Source: CAKZLS01 sp963771545
GTDB lineage: Bacteria; Pseudomonadota; Alphaproteobacteria; Rhodospirillales; Defluviicoccaceae
Length of the DNA: 64,000 bases
Reading direction: 5' to 3'
Assembly: GCA_963771545.1 (NCBI GenBank)
Contig: CAVYTX010000002.1
Span: forward strand, 930,001-994,000
A model generated the notes under the pieces. That model made no database searches and was not told the DNA's origin. It worked only from the letters and a program-made list of their open reading frames with translations. A program made the translations under genes and the position numbers. Positions within the stretch are counted from its first letter, which is position 1. The number at the start of each line of letters is the position of its first letter. Shown here one piece after another: positions 1 to 8,874 of the stretch.

Positions 1-58
1 TATCCGTTCCGAAGTTAATCAAAGGATCTTCCGCTAGCGCCTTTATCCACGGCGCCAT
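1..58 (-). CDS. Possible 5' end of a gene running off the left edge
   Basis: On the minus strand an ATG at 56-58 opens a frame that stays open for 19 codons to the window edge, reading MAPWIKALAEDPLINFGTD. The stretch is much richer in GC than the AT-rich DNA just upstream of it, which is what a gene start next to a promoter region would look like. No strong ribosome binding site is seen (only an A-rich stretch). I do not recognise the product, and the fragment is too short to exclude chance. Confidence 0.35.
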   Translation of the reverse strand, partial: MAPWIKALAEDPLINFGTD

Positions 59-320
59 TTTTTCATTTTAGAGTCCCCAATAGAATGATATTTTATTTCC
101 TCGTAATAAATAAATTTACCTTAAACATAATAAATTCTAAATATGTCTGTTTTTATTCAAATTACAATTTAATATATTTCTAAATCATGAATTTCGCTAT
201 TTTAAGATATGCCGATTCCATAATTGAACTTTTTGCGGTTTTATGTTTCTTTCGCGTAGCATTTGTGTCTCAGCACGATAGTCAACCACGCTATCCTTAA
301 GAAATAGTTCTCAATCGGCG
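59..320. other. AT-rich intergenic region without a gene
   Basis: About 260 bases of strongly AT-rich DNA with stop codons in all frames. It lies upstream of the possible left-edge gene and downstream of fdhD, so it probably carries the promoter of the former. I see no convincing hairpin terminator or RNA gene in it. Confidence 0.5.
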
Positions 321-1205
321 TCATGCGGGCTCATCCGGAAGACTACCCTTGCGCTGGCCGCGCGCGCTCTCCTCCTCCACGAACCGGGAAAGGTCGGCGT
401 CGTAGACGATTCGATGCGCGCCGGAAACGGCGATGAAGCGTTTGCCCTTGGCGCGGCCGATCAGGGTCAGGTCGGCGCTTTGGGCCAAGTCGACCCCCCA
501 TGCGGTAAAGCCCGAGCGGGAAATCAGGATGGGAATTTCCATCTGGACCGTCTTGATCACCATCTCGCTGGTCAATCGGCCCGTGGTGTAAAAGATTTTC
601 CGCTTGGGAGAGATCCCGTTGAGCAACATGTAGCCGGCGATTTTGTCGATGGCGTTGTGCCGTCCCACGTCCTCCATGTAGACGAGTATCTGGTCGGCCT
701 CGCACAGCACGCAGCCGTGAATGGCTCCCGCGGCGAGATAGAGGCTCGGCATCGTGTTGATCTGCTTGGTGAGCGCATAGAGCCACGACGTCCGGACAAT
801 CGCGTCCGTATCGACCCGGACATTCTCGAATTTGTCCATGACGTCTCCGAAGGCCGTGCCCTGGCCGCATCCCGATGTGAGGATTTTCTTTCCCAGTTTC
901 TTTTCGTAATTGGTCTCGACGGCCGTGCGGACCACCACGGTTTCGATTTCCGCGTCGTAGTCGATTCCAACGATCTCGTCCTCGGGACGCAGCATGTTCT
1001 GATTGAGCAGATATCCCACCGCCAGGTATTCGGGGTAATCTCCTATGGTCATCATGGTGACGACTTCCCGGCTGTTGAGAAACAGGGTGAGTGGCCGCTC
1101 GGTGATCACCCGCGCCTCAATGGTCCGGCCGTCGTGATCGATTCCGGAGACGGTCACCGTGAGCCGGGGATCGCTGGGATCTGGGGTCAACCGCCGCTCG
1201 TTCAT
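321..1205 (-). CDS. fdhD: Formate dehydrogenase accessory sulfurtransferase FdhD
   Basis: FdhD passes sulfur from a cysteine desulfurase to the molybdenum cofactor and is needed for formate dehydrogenase activity. The protein has the family core, including the C-terminal block MEDVGRHNAIDKIAG. I start at the ATG at 1205 (294 aa) because GGAG lies seven bases upstream; a longer frame to 1241 lacks this support. The usual CxxC loop is replaced by TSGCGQG, keeping only Cys113, while a separate CVLC pair occurs later. It lies at the edge of the formate dehydrogenase operon on the same strand, separated from it by the convergently oriented WD40/cytochrome gene. Confidence 0.93.
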   Translation of the reverse strand: MNERRLTPDPSDPRLTVTVSGIDHDGRTIEARVITERPLTLFLNSREVVTMMTIGDYPEYLAVGYLLNQNMLRPEDEIVGIDYDAEIETVVVRTAVETNYEKKLGKKILTSGCGQGTAFGDVMDKFENVRVDTDAIVRTSWLYALTKQINTMPSLYLAAGAIHGCVLCEADQILVYMEDVGRHNAIDKIAGYMLLNGISPKRKIFYTTGRLTSEMVIKTVQMEIPILISRSGFTAWGVDLAQSADLTLIGRAKGKRFIAVSGAHRIVYDADLSRFVEEESARGQRKGSLPDEPA

Positions 1206-1341
1206 ATCTCGCTCCGGATTTCGGCGTGTGGACAACGGCACCCGCGCGGAGGATAATTCCGGCCAGTATCATCGGACAAGATGTCCCCGGGGCGCAAGAC
1301 CGCGATCCTCGGTCGTGCCGTACGGGGCGGAGGGTCCGCTC

Positions 1342-2694
1342 GTGAGAGGAATGCGACGGATAACGCTATGCGCCGCGATGGTGGTGCTATTCACGGTGTG
1401 CCTTGGAAAATCGGTTTCCGCCGATTTCGTGGGGCATGGGGGGATGATTCGCGGCATTGCCGTCTCGCCCGACGGATCCCGTGTGATAACGGCCAGTTTC
1501 GATTACACCGCGCGTCTTTGGGATTTCGGCTCGCAGCTCGAACTCAACGTACTGAACGGCCACACCGGACCGGTCAACTCCGTGGCGTTCCTGCCGGACG
1601 GCGAGCGCGCCGTATCGGCGGGCGACGATGGCGCGCTCATTATCTGGAACTTGCAAAACAACAGTGTGCTCCACCGGTTCCGCGGCCATACCGCCAAAAT
1701 CGCGGATCTGGCGACTTCCCCGGCCGGCGATAGGGTGGCGACAGCCAGTTGGGACGGCACCGTTCGGTTATGGGATGCGCGGCGTCGGGCCGAAGTTCAG
1801 CGGCTTGTTCACGGTACAGCGGTCAATGCCGTGGCTTTTGCGCCAAACGGAACCAGCGTTTACACGGGCGACAAGAATGGGGAAATCCGGGTTTGGAACG
1901 TCACCGACGGCTCGCTTGTTTATAAACTGTCCGCGCACGACATGGCGGTGACCGATATCGCGGTGTCGCCGGACGGGACTCGGTTGCTGTCGGCGGGAAT
2001 TGACGAAACCGTGCGGCTGTGGGACGCGGACACCCGTCGCGAGTTGGCCGTGCTCCGGGGGCACGATGGTCCCGTGTTCGCCGTCGCTTTTTCGCCCGAT
2101 GGGCGGAGAGCCGTATCGGCCGGCCGCGACGGTCTGGTCATTCTCTGGTCATTGGATACCGGCAGATCCATGCGCTGGATCGAAGCGCATGACGGCCCCG
2201 CCTGGGCCGTGGCGTTTTCGCGAGACGGCCGTTTCGCTCTTTCGGCGGGCTCGGACGAAACGGTGCGTGCGTGGCATCTCGACACCGGAAGCCGGATCGG
2301 CGTCCCGGTGCGGAACGACAGCGGTCCCAAACCATGGCTCGACAGCACCCACCCGGGCGCGAAGCTGTTCCGGGCCTGCGCGAGCTGCCATACCCTTGAT
2401 CCGGCGCAGCAAGGCCGGTCCGGTCCGTATCTGACGGGACTGTTCGGCCGCCGCGCGGGTTCGGTGCCCGGCTATGCATATTCTTCCGCTCTCGCCGGCG
2501 CCAGCTTCGTGTGGAACCACGAGACGCTCACGGCGCTGTTCCGCGACGGTCCGGACGTGATGGTTCCGGGCTCGAAAATGCCGTTGCAGCGCATCGCGAA
2601 TGGCAAGGCCCTCGACGCGCTCGTCGCCTACCTGGAAATCATTACGTCTCCGGGTTACGCCGACGGCGGCAAGGAGCATCCGGCGCAACGATAA
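1342..2694 (+). CDS. Exported WD40 beta-propeller fused to a class I cytochrome c
   Basis: After an N-terminal signal-type segment come seven WD40 repeats, roughly residues 30-320, each ending in a LWD/IWN/AWH-like tripeptide. That number is enough for a closed seven-bladed propeller. The C-terminal ~115 residues are a monohaem cytochrome c with CASCH, a GPYLTGLFGR segment and a candidate Met ligand in GSKMPLQ. I chose the GTG at 1342 because GGAGGG lies seven bases upstream; ATG 1351 is the alternative. It is convergent with the formate dehydrogenase gamma gene, 13 bp away. A periplasmic electron carrier or docking protein for formate oxidation is inference. The propeller could instead bind an unrelated partner. 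Confidence 0.85.
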   Translation: MRGMRRITLCAAMVVLFTVCLGKSVSADFVGHGGMIRGIAVSPDGSRVITASFDYTARLWDFGSQLELNVLNGHTGPVNSVAFLPDGERAVSAGDDGALIIWNLQNNSVLHRFRGHTAKIADLATSPAGDRVATASWDGTVRLWDARRRAEVQRLVHGTAVNAVAFAPNGTSVYTGDKNGEIRVWNVTDGSLVYKLSAHDMAVTDIAVSPDGTRLLSAGIDETVRLWDADTRRELAVLRGHDGPVFAVAFSPDGRRAVSAGRDGLVILWSLDTGRSMRWIEAHDGPAWAVAFSRDGRFALSAGSDETVRAWHLDTGSRIGVPVRNDSGPKPWLDSTHPGAKLFRACASCHTLDPAQQGRSGPYLTGLFGRRAGSVPGYAYSSALAGASFVWNHETLTALFRDGPDVMVPGSKMPLQRIANGKALDALVAYLEIITSPGYADGGKEHPAQR

Positions 2695-2707
2695 ACGGCA
2701 AGGCTCT

Positions 2708-3766
2708 CTATTCAGCCGGCGCTCCAGGCGCGACAACCGGCGTCTCCGCCCGCGCCTTCGCTTCCATCTCCCGCACTTCTTTCAACCAGGCGCTATGGTG
2801 TTCGCGCGCCCAGTTCTCGTCCACCTTTCCCGTGGTCATGGTCTCGAACGCGCCCTCCATGCCGACGGTGCCGATGTAAATGTGGGCGACCATCAACATG
2901 CACACAATCTGGGAGACCGTGCCGTGAATCGCCTGAATCCACTGCATCTGCTGAAGATCGAACAGGACGAAGGGAAACAGCAGATTGAGGCCGGTGAAGC
3001 TCAACACTCCGCCGCCGAGGATGACCGCCCAGAACATGGTCTTCTGGCCGAAATTGAACTTCGCCGCCGGCGGGTGCTCGGTCTCGAACAGCAGCCCGCC
3101 GCCCTTCTTGATCCAGCCCGCGTCGTATTTGTCCCAGATGTTGTCCTTTACCCACAGAACGAAAATCAACACGAGGCCGGCGATGAAGGCGAACGCGATG
3201 TAGTTGTGCGTGTATTTGCCGGCCTGGGTTAGCGCGGCGAACGCGGATTGGCCGACAATCGGCATGACAATATGCTTGCCATACAGCATGTTGACGCCGG
3301 TCGCCGCCAGCACGAGGAACGAAACCGCCGTCAGCCAGTGCGCGAACCGCTCCAGCTTGGTGAACCGGAGCACCTTGCGGCCGGACGGCCCGCCCGCGAT
3401 CTTGACCTTGCCTCGCAGCATGTAGAAGCCGAACACGACGAAAAACATGACCCAGAACATGATCGCGCCGACAAGCGCGATGGGACCGTTTCGCCAATTC
3501 ATCCAGTTGTCGCCTTCCGACTGCACCAAAACGCCGGCCTGCTTGTTGGGCAGCGACACCGTGCCCCGGTCGCCTTGGCGGACCTGGCGCCAAAGCTCGG
3601 CGTCGTTGACGGTCCCCAAGGCGCCTCCGGGCACCCTACCATCGGTCTGGGCGAAAGCCGGAGCATTCAGCGACGGTGAGAGCAACAGGGCCGTGGTTCC
3701 GGCATAGAAAATCGCAAGGGCGATCACGCCCCCGGCGATCAATCGACGTATCGTGATCCAAATCAT
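2708..3766 (-). CDS. Formate dehydrogenase gamma subunit (cytochrome b556)
   Basis: This is the membrane anchor that takes electrons from the beta subunit through b haems to quinone. An N-terminal hydrophobic segment ending near PAFA is followed by a periplasmic stretch of about 60 residues, then several membrane helices with histidines typical of the FdnI/FdoI-like family (HWLTA, THNYIAF, HGTVSQ, AHIYIGT). The protein is about 352 aa with the ATG at 3766; an in-frame GTG at 3781 is possible. It is the last gene of the alpha-beta-lipoprotein-gamma operon. The C-terminal tail is Ala/Pro/Glu rich. Confidence 0.92.
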   Translation of the reverse strand: MIWITIRRLIAGGVIALAIFYAGTTALLLSPSLNAPAFAQTDGRVPGGALGTVNDAELWRQVRQGDRGTVSLPNKQAGVLVQSEGDNWMNWRNGPIALVGAIMFWVMFFVVFGFYMLRGKVKIAGGPSGRKVLRFTKLERFAHWLTAVSFLVLAATGVNMLYGKHIVMPIVGQSAFAALTQAGKYTHNYIAFAFIAGLVLIFVLWVKDNIWDKYDAGWIKKGGGLLFETEHPPAAKFNFGQKTMFWAVILGGGVLSFTGLNLLFPFVLFDLQQMQWIQAIHGTVSQIVCMLMVAHIYIGTVGMEGAFETMTTGKVDENWAREHHSAWLKEVREMEAKARAETPVVAPGAPAE

Positions 3767-3803
3767 GACATGGGTTCCCACTCCCGGTTCGGCCCGACCG
3801 GAT

Positions 3804-4088
3804 TCATTCTTCGTCCCGCGGCGCGTCCGGTGGCCGCACGTCCGAGCCCTCGGATGTCTCGTCGATCACCGTCAAGCCGCCGCTGGACACCGTGGTGAGA
3901 CCGCCCTGGTAGGCGGCCCGAGCTCGCAGCGCCTGCAACGTTTCCTCACTCAGCGGCGTATGCGCTTTTCCCTTGTAGACGCCCTTTTCGTAGTTCAGCG
4001 GGCGCATTTCGCCGGAATCGCACGCGGAAGCGACGACGGCGGCGCTCGCGACGGCGCAGATCGTCAATACGGTTGTCCAAGTCCTCAT
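3804..4088 (-). CDS. Small lipoprotein in the formate dehydrogenase operon
   Basis: A 94-aa protein beginning with a basic residue and hydrophobic segment ending in the lipobox VASAC, so it should be lipidated at Cys23. The mature part contains the phrase YEKGVYKGK and an acidic tail. It is encoded between the beta and gamma subunit genes, only 22 bp before gamma, which implies co-expression and a periplasmic role close to the enzyme. Similar small lipoproteins occur at this position in other formate dehydrogenase operons as I recall, but I know of no assigned function. AAGGTGA precedes the ATG. Confidence 0.8.
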   Translation of the reverse strand: MRTWTTVLTICAVASAAVVASACDSGEMRPLNYEKGVYKGKAHTPLSEETLQALRARAAYQGGLTTVSSGGLTVIDETSEGSDVRPPDAPRDEE

Positions 4089-4171
4089 AAGTCACCTTGT
4101 CGCATCGCCGGTTCATTCGGCCGGCGGCGCCCCCGCTTGTGGCGCCGCCATTTTAGATAACCGATAGACGA

Positions 4172-4774
4172 TCAGGCCCCGCCGGATTTGAGCCGGTAGG
4201 CCGTTCCCCATCCCCAGGCGCCGGCGCCAAAGCCACGGGCCGCCGTCCGCTCGCGATAGATGGTCGACACGATGTCGCCATCGCCCGCCAGCAAAGCCTT
4301 GGTGGAGCACATTTCCGCGCACAGCGGCAATTTACCTTCGGCAAGGCGATTGGCCCCGTATTTTTGGTACTCGGCCTTGGAGTTGTTTTTCTCCGGGCCG
4401 CCGGCGCAGAAGGTGCACTTGTCCATCTTGCCCCGGGTTCCGAAGTTGCCGGCCTGGGGATATTGCGGCGCGCCGAACGGACACGCGTAGAAGCAATAAC
4501 CGCAACCGATGCAGAGATCCTTGGAATGCAGGACCACGCCCTCTTCGGTGTCGTAAATGCAGTCCACGGGGCACACCGCGATGCACGGGGCATCGGAACA
4601 GTGCATGCACGCCACCGAGATGGACCGCTCGCCCGGCTTGCCGTCATTGAGGGTCACCACCCGCCGCCGGTTGATGCCCCACGGGACGTTGTTTTCGTTC
4701 TTGCACGCGGTGACGCAGGCGTTGCATTCGATGCACCGTTCGGCGTCGCACAGGAACTTCATTCTTGCTGCCAT
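4172..4774 (-). CDS. Formate dehydrogenase beta subunit, four [4Fe-4S] ferredoxin
   Basis: This 200-aa protein carries electrons from the catalytic subunit to the cytochrome b subunit. Four cysteine groups of the FdnH/HybA type are visible: CIECNACVTAC, CMHCSDAPCIAVCPVDC, CIGCGYCFYACPFG and the split CTFC...LCAEMC set. It has no membrane anchor, unlike the longer E. coli FdnH, so anchoring must come from the gamma subunit. The start ATG at 4774 has GAGGAG upstream and lies 11 bp after the alpha gene stop, suggesting coupled translation. The cysteine pattern leaves little doubt. Confidence 0.95.
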   Translation of the reverse strand: MAARMKFLCDAERCIECNACVTACKNENNVPWGINRRRVVTLNDGKPGERSISVACMHCSDAPCIAVCPVDCIYDTEEGVVLHSKDLCIGCGYCFYACPFGAPQYPQAGNFGTRGKMDKCTFCAGGPEKNNSKAEYQKYGANRLAEGKLPLCAEMCSTKALLAGDGDIVSTIYRERTAARGFGAGAWGWGTAYRLKSGGA

Positions 4775-4785
4775 GGTTCAACTCC

Positions 4786-7662
4786 TCACGCGGCTTCGAT
4801 GCGACACAGGGTGACCTTCGACTCCTGCATCTGGGTCACCGAGTCGTAGCCGTACGTGCCGCATGTATTGGCGGACTCTCCAAGCACATAGGGATCGGCG
4901 CCTTCCGGATACTTGCTTCGCAGGCTTTTGCCGTCCTGATGACCGCCGAAGTGGAACGGCATGAAGGCGACGCCGGGAGCGACGCGTTCCGTGACCATCG
5001 CCTTGACGAGAACCTTGCCGCCCTCCGGACCATGCAGCCACATCATCTGTCCGTCCTTGATGCCGCTATCGTTGGCGTCGCGCGGATTGACCTCGCAGAA
5101 CATGTCTTGCTGCAGTTCCGCCAGCCATGGATTGGATCGGGTTTCGTCGCCGCCGCCCTCGTACTCCACCAAACGTCCCGAGGTCAGAATGACGGGGAAG
5201 TCCTTCGAATAATCATTCTTCTGAATGGACTCGTAAAGCGTTGGCAGACGATAGTTCTGGGTGTCGGGATAGGTGGGATAGTCGGCCACCAGATCCCGCC
5301 TTGGCGTGTATAGCGGTTCGCGGTGAATGGGTACCGGATCGGGGAACGTCCACACCACGGATCGGGCCTTGGCGTTGCCGAACGGCGCGCATCCGTGTTT
5401 GATGGCGACCCGTTGGATCCCGCCCGAAAGATCGGTCTTCCAGTTGGTTTTTTCGCCGGCGATGGCGTCGATGACCGTGCGTTCGTCGGCGGTGAGATCG
5501 GTGTCCCAGCCGAGCTTCTGCAGCATGGCCATGGTGAACTCGGGATAGCCGTCCTGGATTTCCGAATCCACCGGATACGATCCCTCGGCCAAGAGGTTCT
5601 CGCCGTCGCGCTCGACCCCGAACCGCGCCCGGAAGCAAAGACCGCCCTCCGCCACCGGCTTGGACGTGTCGTACAGATTTGCCGTTCCAGGGTGACCCAT
5701 CTCCGGCGTTCCCCAGGTCGGCCACGGCAGGCCGTAATACTCGCCGTCGCACGGCCCTCCGTTGGCCCGCAACGTGGTCTTGTCGAAGGTGGACTGGTTC
5801 TGCATGTGCTTGCGCAACCGCTCCGGAGACTGGCCGGTGTAGCCGATCGTCCACATGCCGCGGTTGAATTCTCTGGTAAGGTCCTCGACCCGAGGTTCGT
5901 TGCCGTTGACCTTGATATGCTTGAACATCTCCTGTTCGAAGCCGAGCTTCTTGGCCAATAGATACATGATCTCCTGATCGGACTTGGACTCGAACACGGG
6001 ATCGATGATCTTTTCGCGCCACTGCAGCGAGCGATTGGATGCCGTCACCGAGCCGTAGGTCTCGAATTGGGTGGCGGCCGGTAGCAGATAGACGCCGTCC
6101 TTGCGGTCGCTCAATACCGCCGACAACGTCGGATACGGATCGATCACGACCATGAGGTCGAGCTTTTCCATCGCCTTCTTCATTTCCGGCAATCGGGTTT
6201 GGGAATTCGGCGCGTGCCCCCAGAACACCATGGCGCGGAGGTTGTTGGGCTGATCGATGTTATCCTTGTTTTCGAGAACCCCGTCGATCCACCGCGACAC
6301 CGGAATGCCCTTGGACTCCATGAGTGTCTGAGAGGCAAAACGGCCTTTGAGATACTCGTAGTCCACGTCCCAAACGCGGGCCCAGTGCTTCCACGAGCCG
6401 GTCTTGAGCCCGTAGTACCCGGGCAACGTATGCGACAGGACGCCCATGTCGGTGGCGCCCTGGACGTTGTCGTGGCCGCGGAAAATGTTGGTGCCGCCGC
6501 CGGAGACGCCCATGTTGCCCAACGCTAGCTGCAACACGCAGTAGGCGCGGGTGTTGTTGTTGCCGGTGGTGTGCTGGGTTCCGCCCATGCACCAGATGAC
6601 GGTGCCGGGCCGGTTGGTGGCCATGATTCGCGCCACCCGCTTGAGCTGGGAACCGGGAACGCCGGTCACCCGCTCGGTCTCCTCGGGTGCCCACTTCGCC
6701 ACTTCGGCCCGGATCTGATCCATGCCCCAGACGCGCTGGCGGATGAATTCCTTGTCTTCCCAGCCGTTTTCGAAAATGTGCCAGAGGATCCCCCAGATCA
6801 ACGGCACGTCGGTGCCGGGGCGAAGGCGCACATACTCGTCGGCATGGGCGGCCGTGCGGGTGAACCGCGGGTCGCAGACGATGAGCGGCGCGTTGTTTTC
6901 TTCCTTGGCCTTGAGGATGTGGAGCAGCGCCACCGGATGGGCCTCGGCCGGATTGGAGCCGATGAAGAACATGGCGCGCGACTTGTGAATGTCATTGTAG
7001 CTGTTGGTCATCGCGCCGTAGCCCCAGGTGTTGGCCACGCCGGCGACGGTGGTGGAATGACAGATGCGCGCCTGATGGTCGCCGTTGTTCGAACCCCAGA
7101 AGGCGTAAAACTTGCGGAACAGGTAGGCCTGCTCGTTGCTGTGTTTGGCCGAGCCCAGCCAGTAAACCGAGTCGGGTCCGGAAGCCTCGCGGATCTCCAG
7201 GATCTTGTCGCCGACCTCGTTGATGGCCTGCTCCCAGCCGATTTTCTGCCATTTGCCGTCGACCAGCCTCATCGGATATTTGAGCCGGCGCTCGCCATGG
7301 GCGTGCTCGCGGACGCTCGCGCCCTTGCAGCAGTGTCCGCCCAGGTTGAACGGGCTGTCGAAGCCGGGCTCCTGCCCGACCCACACGCCGTTGTCCACTT
7401 CCGCGACCACCGTGCAGCCCACGGAACAGTGCGTGCAGACGCTCTTGATCTGTTCCAGCTTGCGCGTGCTCATCGCCGACGTCTGGGCGTCCGCCCTTTT
7501 CACCATTCCCGCCGGTACGGCCGACGCCAATGCCGCGCCGCCCGCGGTCAGGCCGGAACGCCGGAGAAACGCGCGCCGGCCGATGGCGCCGCCCAAGACG
7601 CCCGCCATCGCTTTCGACATACGGGGGCCATTCGCAACCCCGTTATGCTTCTTCACCAACAT
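4786..7662 (-). CDS. Formate dehydrogenase catalytic (alpha) subunit, Mo/W-bis-MGD, Cys type
   Basis: Oxidises formate to CO2 in the periplasm. The 958-aa protein starts with a Tat signal (RRAFLRRSG, hydrophobic stretch, cleavage near RADAQ). A [4Fe-4S] site follows as CTHCSVGC with the fourth Cys in GHCCKGAS. The active-site segment reads ARICHSTTVAG, so the metal ligand is cysteine, not selenocysteine. Molybdopterin-binding segments such as GSNPAEAHP and the C-terminal dinucleotide-binding domain are present and the length fits the FdnG/FdhA family. The start ATG at 7662 has GAGAGG upstream. It is the third gene in the order chaperone, small Tat protein, alpha, beta, lipoprotein, gamma. Whether it uses Mo or W cannot be told from sequence. 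Confidence 0.96.
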   Translation of the reverse strand: MLVKKHNGVANGPRMSKAMAGVLGGAIGRRAFLRRSGLTAGGAALASAVPAGMVKRADAQTSAMSTRKLEQIKSVCTHCSVGCTVVAEVDNGVWVGQEPGFDSPFNLGGHCCKGASVREHAHGERRLKYPMRLVDGKWQKIGWEQAINEVGDKILEIREASGPDSVYWLGSAKHSNEQAYLFRKFYAFWGSNNGDHQARICHSTTVAGVANTWGYGAMTNSYNDIHKSRAMFFIGSNPAEAHPVALLHILKAKEENNAPLIVCDPRFTRTAAHADEYVRLRPGTDVPLIWGILWHIFENGWEDKEFIRQRVWGMDQIRAEVAKWAPEETERVTGVPGSQLKRVARIMATNRPGTVIWCMGGTQHTTGNNNTRAYCVLQLALGNMGVSGGGTNIFRGHDNVQGATDMGVLSHTLPGYYGLKTGSWKHWARVWDVDYEYLKGRFASQTLMESKGIPVSRWIDGVLENKDNIDQPNNLRAMVFWGHAPNSQTRLPEMKKAMEKLDLMVVIDPYPTLSAVLSDRKDGVYLLPAATQFETYGSVTASNRSLQWREKIIDPVFESKSDQEIMYLLAKKLGFEQEMFKHIKVNGNEPRVEDLTREFNRGMWTIGYTGQSPERLRKHMQNQSTFDKTTLRANGGPCDGEYYGLPWPTWGTPEMGHPGTANLYDTSKPVAEGGLCFRARFGVERDGENLLAEGSYPVDSEIQDGYPEFTMAMLQKLGWDTDLTADERTVIDAIAGEKTNWKTDLSGGIQRVAIKHGCAPFGNAKARSVVWTFPDPVPIHREPLYTPRRDLVADYPTYPDTQNYRLPTLYESIQKNDYSKDFPVILTSGRLVEYEGGGDETRSNPWLAELQQDMFCEVNPRDANDSGIKDGQMMWLHGPEGGKVLVKAMVTERVAPGVAFMPFHFGGHQDGKSLRSKYPEGADPYVLGESANTCGTYGYDSVTQMQESKVTLCRIEAA

Positions 7663-7701
7663 GGACTTTTCCTCTCTTTGGTCCTCTCTCTGGCACCGCC
7701 G

Positions 7702-7911
7702 CTAGAAGCGAGAAAGCGCGTACACCCGGCGCACGTGCACGGTTTCGCGGTATCCGGCTTGTTTGCGTCCGGTCGTGCCTTCCGTTTCGGCCTGGGCGGG
7801 AGTTGCCGCCCCGACGGTTGTGGCCGCGACGCCCGCGGCGCCAACGCCCATCGCGCCGCCGCGGAGCAGGGCACGGCGACTGATCCTCCTGTTCTTGTAT
7901 TGTTCGATCAT
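7702..7911 (-). CDS. Small Tat-signal protein of the formate dehydrogenase region
   Basis: A 69-aa protein from the ATG at 7911, consisting of a Tat signal (SRRALLRGGA plus an alanine-rich hydrophobic core) and a short mature part ending YRETVHVRRVYALSRF. This matches the family I know as formate dehydrogenase region TAT target, found just upstream of the catalytic gene in many proteobacteria. Its role is unresolved; a maturation or export partner is likely. An upstream in-frame start at 8013 would place 34 arginine- and proline-rich residues before the signal and is unlikely. Confidence 0.88.
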   Translation of the reverse strand: MIEQYKNRRISRRALLRGGAMGVGAAGVAATTVGAATPAQAETEGTTGRKQAGYRETVHVRRVYALSRF

Positions 7912-8023
7912 CCTTGCTGTGTCTCCCTTAGTTCTTTGCCAAGAACCGGGCCTCGCGCCACCGGTGAGCGGCGGGAGACGATTCAAAATCGGGGCGACGC
8001 CCACCCCGCGCACCTTCTTGTCC

Positions 8024-8635
8024 CTACTCGACCATCGAAAAGGCTTCGCGTTCGATGGTCATGAAGGTTCGCCCGATGGTGCCGATCGGACGATAAAAAA
8101 CGGCCGTTTCGGCCGCTTCCAAGTCTTCGAAAAAACGAGACGCCCAACCATCGAGGTGGGTGTTGAAAAATTCTTGCTGCGTTTTGAGATCCGCCGGCGT
8201 ATCCAGGGAACCGGTGATCAACCAGTGCATCATTTCGAACAGCGATGCGATATGATCCTCGGGCTCGGCGACTTCCTCGGCGCTCCTGAGGCCAAGGGCT
8301 TCCATGTCCGCGCGCAGATCGGCGAGCGGTTTCTCGTATAGAAATCCGGTGAGGTAATACGACGCATACGGTGTCAGTTCACCCTCGGTAAGACCGATAA
8401 AAAGATCGGTGAACTCACGCTCCACTTGCTCCGGCGTCGCCGTCGCCGCCACGTCCGCCAAGGCTCCCAGCGCTTGGCCCATGTCGGTCTGGTCGCCCTC
8501 CAGGCGCGTGAGACCGTCAAGGATTTCGGGGCCCGGAGGCCCGCTCAAAAGATTGGCCAGTAACCCGTAAAACCGGGCTCGCAGCAGATCCTCCTCGTGA
8601 AGTTCGTAATCGCCCCCTCCCAGAGGCTGTACCAC
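8024..8635 (-). CDS. TorD/DmsD-family redox enzyme maturation chaperone
   Basis: A helical protein of about 203 aa with TorD-family marks: YGLLANLL near the N-terminus, EREFTDLFIG, then PYASYYLTGFLYEKPLADLR and the EPEDHIASLFEMM segment. Such chaperones bind the Tat signal of molybdoenzymes until cofactor insertion is complete, and here the client should be the downstream catalytic subunit. The preferred start is the GTG at 8635, with GGGAG seven bases upstream; a GTG at 8656 gives 210 aa but lacks a clear ribosome site. It is probably the first gene of the minus-strand operon. Confidence 0.9.
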   Translation of the reverse strand: MVQPLGGGDYELHEEDLLRARFYGLLANLLSGPPGPEILDGLTRLEGDQTDMGQALGALADVAATATPEQVEREFTDLFIGLTEGELTPYASYYLTGFLYEKPLADLRADMEALGLRSAEEVAEPEDHIASLFEMMHWLITGSLDTPADLKTQQEFFNTHLDGWASRFFEDLEAAETAVFYRPIGTIGRTFMTIEREAFSMVE

Positions 8636-8656
8636 TATTTTTCTCCCAAACCGCAC

Positions 8657-8874
8657 CGCCGCGCAGCGCTTTTTCGCTTTTTGATTTTAGCGCGACTGAT
8701 AATTATTGTTATATTTTCCACGTGTTGGCGTATATTTTAGAATCGGGTGGCGCCGGGGAAATGTCAACAGCGAATATGGCGCGCAACAGTCCGCGCGCGC
8801 CCAGACATGGTGCTTTCCACCGCTAAATCCCTGAGACTCAATAATAGGCTCGCCCACGATCCCGTAAGGACCCG
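8657..8874. promoter_or_regulatory. Leader and promoter region of the formate dehydrogenase operon
   Basis: An AT-rich stretch around 8690-8740 lies upstream of the chaperone gene on the minus strand, and the remainder is the downstream region of the DUF3306 gene. I see no clear FNR box or sigma-54 motif, so the mode of regulation is not readable. No coding potential was recognised. Confidence 0.4.

Noticed and set aside
4786..7662. Selenocysteine in the formate dehydrogenase catalytic subunit
   Set aside because: The active-site codon is a normal Cys codon and the frame has no internal TGA.
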